NCBI GenBank assembly: GCA_905192935.1
Contig: CAJJMX010000046.1
Span: 1-10,451, forward strand
DNA: 10,451 bases
Direction: 5' to 3'
Origin: an uncultured Mailhella sp.
GTDB lineage: Bacteria; Desulfobacterota; Desulfovibrionia; Desulfovibrionales; Desulfovibrionaceae
How positions within the stretch are numbered: position 1 is the stretch's first letter; every line of letters starts with the position of its first letter. The notes under the pieces are model-generated. The model searched no databases. It was not told where the DNA came from and saw only the letters and a list, made by a program, of their open reading frames with translations. The position numbers and the translations under genes were made by a program. This document shows, piece by piece, positions 7,258 through 10,451 of this stretch.

Positions 7258-7375
7258 GCTGCGGCGCCTTTCGGGGCAAGAACGACGGGGAAAAACGGCG
7301 GAAAGCAGGGACGGGAGCCATGACGGAGGGCGACGCCGTGAAATGCTCCGGATGGCGAAGGAGAAAGGCGGGAAC
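7258..7375 (+). repeat. Interspersed direct repeat, copy B
   Basis: Second copy of the repeat at 6940-7056. The identical blocks lie at 7296-7326 and 7331-7354. Relative to copy A it carries a 3-base insertion (GCG after CCGGATG) and a few substitutions. Just upstream, GCCGC-TTTT-GCGGC (7241-7254) can form a small hairpin not present before copy A. Confidence 0.85.
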
Positions 7376-7417
7376 GGAAAGCGGCAAAGGCCTCCGGATG
7401 GCGAAGGAGAAAGGCGG
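7346..7417 (+). repeat. 26-bp tandem duplication at the end of copy B
   Basis: The 26-base unit beginning CTCCGGATGGCGAAGGAG occurs at 7346-7371 and again, identically, at 7392-7417, a period of 46 bp. A diverged version lies in copy A at 7029-7051. After the second unit the sequence GACGGTGCGG resembles the sequence following copy A (GGCGGTGCGG). This suggests that the repeat continues and that copy B was internally duplicated. Confidence 0.8.
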
Positions 7418-7565
7418 CGGGACGGTGCGGCAAGTACGGGCTGCGCAAGAACGTGCCGCTGTTCCCGGCGCTGAAATCCACGCACAGGGGCAAGACGACA
7501 GCGACGCGGACGGACCGCATCTTCAGAAATGAGGCGTTCCGGAAGCTGCCTTCGGCGCGTCCGGC

Positions 7566-8849
7566 CTACTTGCCGCGAAGGCTGCGCGCATAGGCGTGGA
7601 TGCCGTTGGCAAGTCCCTGCGCCAGGCGCTGCCTGTGCTTGCTGCTCTTGAGCCTTTCGGCCTCCTTCTTGTTGGTGCAGTAGCCCACTTCCACGAGCAC
7701 GCTGGGCACGGAGGAGCCCCCGAGGACGAAGAAGGGCGCGCACTTCACGCCGCCGTCGTGCGTGGAAGCACCGTTCTTCTTCAGGTAGCTCAGGGTGTTC
7801 TGCTGGATGCGGTCGGCAAGGCGGCGCGATTCCGTGCTGCGCGCGCCCGTGAGTATCTCGGTCAGGATCTTGTCCATGTCGCCGAGCCTGCCGCTGTCGG
7901 CGTTCTCCACCATGGCCAGACGGCTCACGGAACTTGTGCGGGCAAAGTCCAGGATATAGGTCTCAAGGCCGCTGATGGCCGTGTTCTCCGAGGCGTTCAC
8001 ATGGATGGAAATGAAAAGATCGCCCTTGTTCCTGCTGCTGAACTTCACCCGCTCCGCCAGGGAGATCCCGGTATTGCCGGTCCTCGTGAGGTGGACCTTG
8101 TAGCCGAGCTTCTGCAGAATGGTTCTCAAACGCTTCGCAATGTCGAGATTGACCTCCTGCTCCACCACGCCGTTGTGCATGGTGCCCGGGTCCCTGCCGC
8201 CGTGCCCGGGATCGATGATGATGGTGCGCACCGAAAGACCGAGCTGCGCGGCCAGCATCCTGGTCCCGGCTCCGCTCGGAGGACGGCTGATCGTCGTTTT
8301 CTCCTGCCGTGAGGACGAGGCGCTGCTTTTCCCGCCCTTGCCGTCCATCTGTTCACGGTATTCCGCGGCAATCTTCGCATGGTCGGCGCGAAAGTACCGC
8401 CGGGCGATGTGGTCCAGATGCGCGCGGGCCTTTTTCTGATCGTTCAGAAGCTCGTTGTAGACGACGGCCGCACGGAAAAGCGCATCGTCGGCCAGAGCGC
8501 TGGAAGGAAAGCTGCGGGCCGACTGCTCGTACACGGAGGCGGCGTTTCTGGCGTCCGCCTTCGACTTCGTCACCTTCGCCTTCTCCTCGAGAGCCACGCC
8601 GCACCGGAAAAGCGCGGCCACGCGCAGATTCCACTTGGGATTATTGTTGTAGACCTCGCGGAACTCGTCGGCGCAGGCCTGCCAGGAATTGGCTCCGGGA
8701 TTGCCCGCCTGAAGCCGCGCAAGCGTCGCCTTGGCGCGCTCGTAATCGGGAGGATTGGCGGCAAGGGTCAGGGACGGCAGGCAGAAAAGCAGGCAGCAGG
8801 CCAGACAGAACAGGAAGAAAAAACGGCGTTTGTGGGACATGAAATACAT
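7566..8849 (-). CDS. Periplasmic N-acetylmuramoyl-L-alanine amidase (Amidase_3, AmiA/B/C type)
   Basis: Zinc hydrolase that cuts the amide bond between MurNAc and the stem peptide, used to split septal peptidoglycan during cell separation. The product is 427 residues. A hydrophobic signal peptide (about 8-31) ends in LTLAA. Residues about 35-168 are helical with TPR-like spacing (ADDALFRAAVVYNELLNDQKKARAHLDHIARRY region), followed by a Ser/Lys linker (170-195). The catalytic domain (about 205-424) shows DPGHGG (213-218), GVVEQEVNLD (227-236), SIHVNA (281-286) and VEVGY (386-390). H216, E230 and H283 are the expected zinc ligands and E387 the catalytic glutamate. An insert (about 301-350) with a VENAD segment resembles the autoinhibitory helix of AmiB/AmiC, implying an EnvC/NlpD-like activator. 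The start is uncertain: M1 (8849) and M4 (8840) both lack a clear ribosome site. It is convergent with the tol operon. Confidence 0.93.
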   Translation of the reverse strand: MYFMSHKRRFFFLFCLACCLLFCLPSLTLAANPPDYERAKATLARLQAGNPGANSWQACADEFREVYNNNPKWNLRVAALFRCGVALEEKAKVTKSKADARNAASVYEQSARSFPSSALADDALFRAAVVYNELLNDQKKARAHLDHIARRYFRADHAKIAAEYREQMDGKGGKSSASSSRQEKTTISRPPSGAGTRMLAAQLGLSVRTIIIDPGHGGRDPGTMHNGVVEQEVNLDIAKRLRTILQKLGYKVHLTRTGNTGISLAERVKFSSRNKGDLFISIHVNASENTAISGLETYILDFARTSSVSRLAMVENADSGRLGDMDKILTEILTGARSTESRRLADRIQQNTLSYLKKNGASTHDGGVKCAPFFVLGGSSVPSVLVEVGYCTNKKEAERLKSSKHRQRLAQGLANGIHAYARSLRGK

Positions 8850-8859
8850 ACCGGAAAAT

Positions 8860-8903
8860 TTTTTCCATTGTTCAGCACTGCTCTTCCGCTGTCAATGGAA
8901 AAA
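8860..8903. promoter_or_regulatory. 11-bp inverted repeat overlapping the amidase promoter
   Basis: TTTTTCCATTG (8860-8870) and CAATGGAAAAA (8893-8903) are perfect reverse complements, 22 bases apart. The left arm overlaps the -10 box and the right arm overlaps the -35 box. The centre-to-centre distance is 33 bp, about three helical turns, so two protein protomers or dimers could bind the same face of the DNA. An operator role is inferred. Confidence 0.5.
8867..8895 (-). promoter_or_regulatory. Sigma70-type promoter of the amidase gene
   Basis: Read on the minus strand, a perfect -35 box TTGACA (8890-8895) and a -10 box AACAAT (8867-8872, four of six) are separated by exactly 17 bp. The predicted start near 8860 gives a leader of only about 11 bases to the first ATG, or 20 bases to the second in-frame ATG at 8840. 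The short leader favours the second ATG or weakly initiated translation. Confidence 0.6.
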
Positions 8904-8905
8904 CC

Positions 8906-8922
8906 GTTTTTGTAACAAAAAC
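8906..8922. repeat. Short perfect palindrome upstream of the amidase promoter
   Basis: GTTTTTG-TAA-CAAAAAC is a 7-bp perfect inverted repeat with a 3-base centre, starting 11 bases upstream (on the amidase strand) of the -35 box. It could be an operator or simply an A/T-rich symmetric tract. The tract is not preceded by a gene end, so it is not a terminator. Confidence 0.45.
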
Positions 8923-8982
8923 CATGGAACGGACGACCGACGCTCCATGCGGCCGCAAACGTCGTCCAAGATTCATTAAAGC

Positions 8983-9011
8983 TTTACCTATTCAAATGTT
9001 TTTTATTTAAT
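8983..9011 (+). promoter_or_regulatory. Candidate promoter of the arylsulfate sulfotransferase gene
   Basis: TTTACC (8983-8988, four of six) and TTTAAT (9006-9011, five of six) are 17 bp apart in the most AT-rich stretch of the window, giving a leader of about 70 bases. A second -35-like TTGACT lies at 9018-9023, but no good -10 box follows at the right distance. Confidence 0.4.
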
Positions 9012-9077
9012 TATTAGTTGACTTATCCTGGGTCTTGTGAAAAAGATGACTAAAGTGGTCCTTGCGCATATTATCCC

Positions 9078-9084
9078 AAGGAGG
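9078..9084 (+). promoter_or_regulatory. Strong ribosome binding site of the sulfotransferase gene
   Basis: AAGGAGG, an essentially full anti-16S match, lies 5 bases before the ATG at 9090 and fixes that start. It is the strongest ribosome site in the window, suggesting high expression. Confidence 0.85.
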
Positions 9085-9089
9085 TTTAC

Positions 9090-10451
9090 ATGCGTAGACT
9101 CGCAGCATTCCTGGCCGGTGCGGCTCTTGTCGCAGGCATGGCGGTCATGCCGCCCGTTTCCGAGGCCTATGAAGCCATATGCGGCCCTCTGGGCGTCCTT
9201 CACTATCAGAAGGAAAAATCCTACGGCGGCTATGTGCTCTACACCAACCATCTGGGCGGAACGAAGACGTACCTCATCGATCTTGAGGGCAACGTGGTCC
9301 ATGAATGGGATCACGGGCGTCAGGCCTTCATGGCGGAGCTTCTGCCCAACGGGCATCTGCTGCGCGCCGAACAGGGACCGGGCTCTCCCGTGACCTTCGG
9401 CGGATGGCACGGAACGCTGCGTGAATACGACTGGGACGGCAACGTGGTGTGGGAATACACCATACGCGACGAGAACAAGGTGGCCCATCACGGTTTCGAC
9501 CGTCTGCCCAACGGCAACACGGCCATGCTCATCTGGGAAAAGATGTCCTGGGATGAAATGATCGCCAAGGGACGCGATCCCAAGGATCCCACCATCTACA
9601 AGGACGGCTTCAAATATCCCGACGGCAAGGTGCTCGAAGGCGTATGGCCCGACGCCATCATCGAAGTGGACCCGAGCGGCAAGATCGTGTGGGAATTCCA
9701 TGTGAAGGATCACATGGGCACGGCCAAAGACCAGTGGGACCCCAACTATCATCTGCCCTTCGGCTACATGCCCGCCTACTTTGCGGGACCGGACTGGACG
9801 CACTGGAACTCCGTCCGCTACAACCCCGAGACCGACCAGTATCTCGTGAACTCCCGCGACTGGGGTGAAATGTACATCATCGACCGCAAGACCAAGAAGA
9901 TGGTCTGGCGCTGGGGCAATCCCTACGCCTACGGCGCGGGCACCAAGGAACAGGGCTACGCCCGCAACGGCGATCAGATCCTGTTCGGCTCCCACGACTG
10001 CAACTGGCTGCCCAACGGCAACCTGAGCATCTTCGACAACGGCACCATGCGCCCGAGCGGCAACCACAGCGCCGCCTATGAGATCGAGCGCGACGGCACC
10101 TTCAACGGCGGCAAGATCGTCTGGTCCTTCAAGACCAAGGATCAGAACAGCTTCTATTCCGACTACCAGAGCTCCGCGCAGAAGCTGCCCAACGGCAACT
10201 GGCAGATCACGGCCACCAACAACGGCCACGTGTTCGAAGTGACCTCCGAAGGCGAAGTGGTCTGGGAATTTCTGAATCCCATGTCCGGCGACGAGCCCTA
10301 CTGCGTGAAGAAGGACAACAATCCCTGGACGCAGATCCATCGCGCCTTCCGCTACGCGGCCGACTCCCCGCAGCTCAAGGGACGCACGCTCAAGCCCATC
10401 CGCAAGCTTGCCCCCGGCTGCCCCGACTGGAAGACGCTGCTCGACTACAAG
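9090..10451 (+). CDS. Periplasmic arylsulfate sulfotransferase (ASST-like; C-terminus cut by window edge)
   Basis: PAPS-independent enzyme that moves a sulfuryl group from one phenolic sulfate to another phenol in the periplasm, via a sulfohistidine. I translated 454 codons from the ATG at 9090 to the right edge without a stop. Residues 1-26 are a signal peptide (SEA end). The rest is a beta-propeller-like protein: the blade motif LPNG[N/H] recurs at residues 85, 139, 307 and 366. Recognisable family segments are DWTHWNSVRYN (235-245), GSHDCNWLPNGN (300-311), IFDNG (314-318) and GHVFEVTSEGEVVWEF (379-394). H238 and H302 lie where conserved ASST histidines are expected; H380 or H326 may be the remaining one, which I cannot decide without an alignment. 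C31, C304, C405 and C444 are present, and C405 with C444 could pair. UPEC ASST is ~600 residues, so this is a shorter or incomplete relative. No DsbL/DsbI-like partner is in view. Confidence 0.88.
   Translation, partial: MRRLAAFLAGAALVAGMAVMPPVSEAYEAICGPLGVLHYQKEKSYGGYVLYTNHLGGTKTYLIDLEGNVVHEWDHGRQAFMAELLPNGHLLRAEQGPGSPVTFGGWHGTLREYDWDGNVVWEYTIRDENKVAHHGFDRLPNGNTAMLIWEKMSWDEMIAKGRDPKDPTIYKDGFKYPDGKVLEGVWPDAIIEVDPSGKIVWEFHVKDHMGTAKDQWDPNYHLPFGYMPAYFAGPDWTHWNSVRYNPETDQYLVNSRDWGEMYIIDRKTKKMVWRWGNPYAYGAGTKEQGYARNGDQILFGSHDCNWLPNGNLSIFDNGTMRPSGNHSAAYEIERDGTFNGGKIVWSFKTKDQNSFYSDYQSSAQKLPNGNWQITATNNGHVFEVTSEGEVVWEFLNPMSGDEPYCVKKDNNPWTQIHRAFRYAADSPQLKGRTLKPIRKLAPGCPDWKTLLDYK

Larger units (their letters stand above)
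6898..7565. other. Gene-poor convergent intergenic region carrying repeats
   Basis: About 670 bp between the channel operon terminator and the end of the amidase gene. Several frames are open on both strands because stop codons are rare at this composition. None shows a ribosome site, a plausible start or a recognisable protein pattern, and the peptides are dominated by Arg, Ser, Pro and Gly. The plus strand is strikingly purine-rich (G and A), unlike the flanking genes. The stretch contains two ~117-bp direct repeats and a shorter tandem duplication, listed separately. I see no tRNA, CRISPR array or transposase. Confidence 0.7.

Noticed and set aside
6549..7520. 323-residue minus-strand frame across the repeat region
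   Set aside because: It runs antisense into the channel gene and consists of repeated Arg/Ser/Pro-rich segments that come from the DNA repeat; no ribosome site.
7236..7532. 98-residue plus-strand frame in the repeat region
   Set aside because: Low-complexity basic peptide derived from repeat copy B, with no initiation signal.
7538..7568. Possible terminator after the amidase gene
   Set aside because: CCGAAG-GCAG-CTTCCGG is an imperfect short stem without a T run on the amidase strand.
9035..9051. Rex- or CRP-like half-site TTGTGAAAAAGATGACT upstream of the sulfotransferase
   Set aside because: Only the left half resembles the consensus; the right half lacks the matching symmetric sequence.
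9003..10340. 445-residue open frame antisense to the sulfotransferase
   Set aside because: Shadow of the ASST gene; no family pattern, and its start is inside a gene on the other strand.

Overview
The window is GC-rich (interrupted by one AT-rich intergenic patch near 8960-9020) and encodes a Gram-negative cell-envelope locus. The gene content is a TolC-like outer-membrane protein, TolQ-TolR-TolA, a large MscS-type channel, a periplasmic peptidoglycan amidase and an exported arylsulfate sulfotransferase. Together with the protein style this suggests a sulfate-reducing or related Desulfovibrionaceae-type bacterium (Desulfovibrio, Bilophila or Mailhella-like, possibly gut-associated). That placement is an inference from content, since no marker gene is present.

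Layout. (1) Positions 1-1091, minus strand: the N-terminal 363 codons of a TolC-family outer-membrane protein, whose C-terminus runs off the left edge. (2) Positions 1092-1275: a divergent promoter region. (3) Positions 1276-6804, plus strand: a compact operon of tolQ, tolR, tolA, a small exported protein built from two tandem TolA/TonB C-terminal-like domains, and an 852-residue MscS-superfamily channel. A strong intrinsic terminator follows at 6867-6897. A perfect 11-bp stem-loop separates tolA from the tandem-domain gene. (4) Positions 6898-7565: about 670 bp with no credible gene, carrying two direct copies of a ~117-bp repeat and a further partial copy. (5) Positions 7566-8849, minus strand: an N-acetylmuramoyl-L-alanine amidase with an N-terminal TPR-like region, convergent with the Tol operon. 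(6) Positions 8850-9089: a divergent regulatory region with a well-formed sigma70-type promoter for the amidase embedded in an 11-bp inverted repeat. (7) Positions 9090-10451, plus strand: an arylsulfate sulfotransferase whose C-terminus runs off the right edge.

How the genes fit together. TolQ-TolR is the proton-driven inner-membrane motor that moves TolA, which reaches through the periplasm to outer-membrane partners. No tolB or pal gene follows here. Instead the operon continues with a soluble or weakly anchored protein that resembles two TolA end-domains joined in tandem, and then with a mechanosensitive channel that has a long predicted periplasmic coiled-coil head. The amidase next door acts on septal peptidoglycan, a process linked to Tol-Pal in better-known bacteria. 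The theme is therefore envelope integrity, constriction and osmotic protection. The sulfotransferase at the right end appears to be a separate, separately controlled periplasmic enzyme.

The most unusual points are the tandem TolA/TonB-C protein and its channel partner in the tol operon, the repeat-filled convergent intergenic region, and the symmetric promoter architecture of the amidase.
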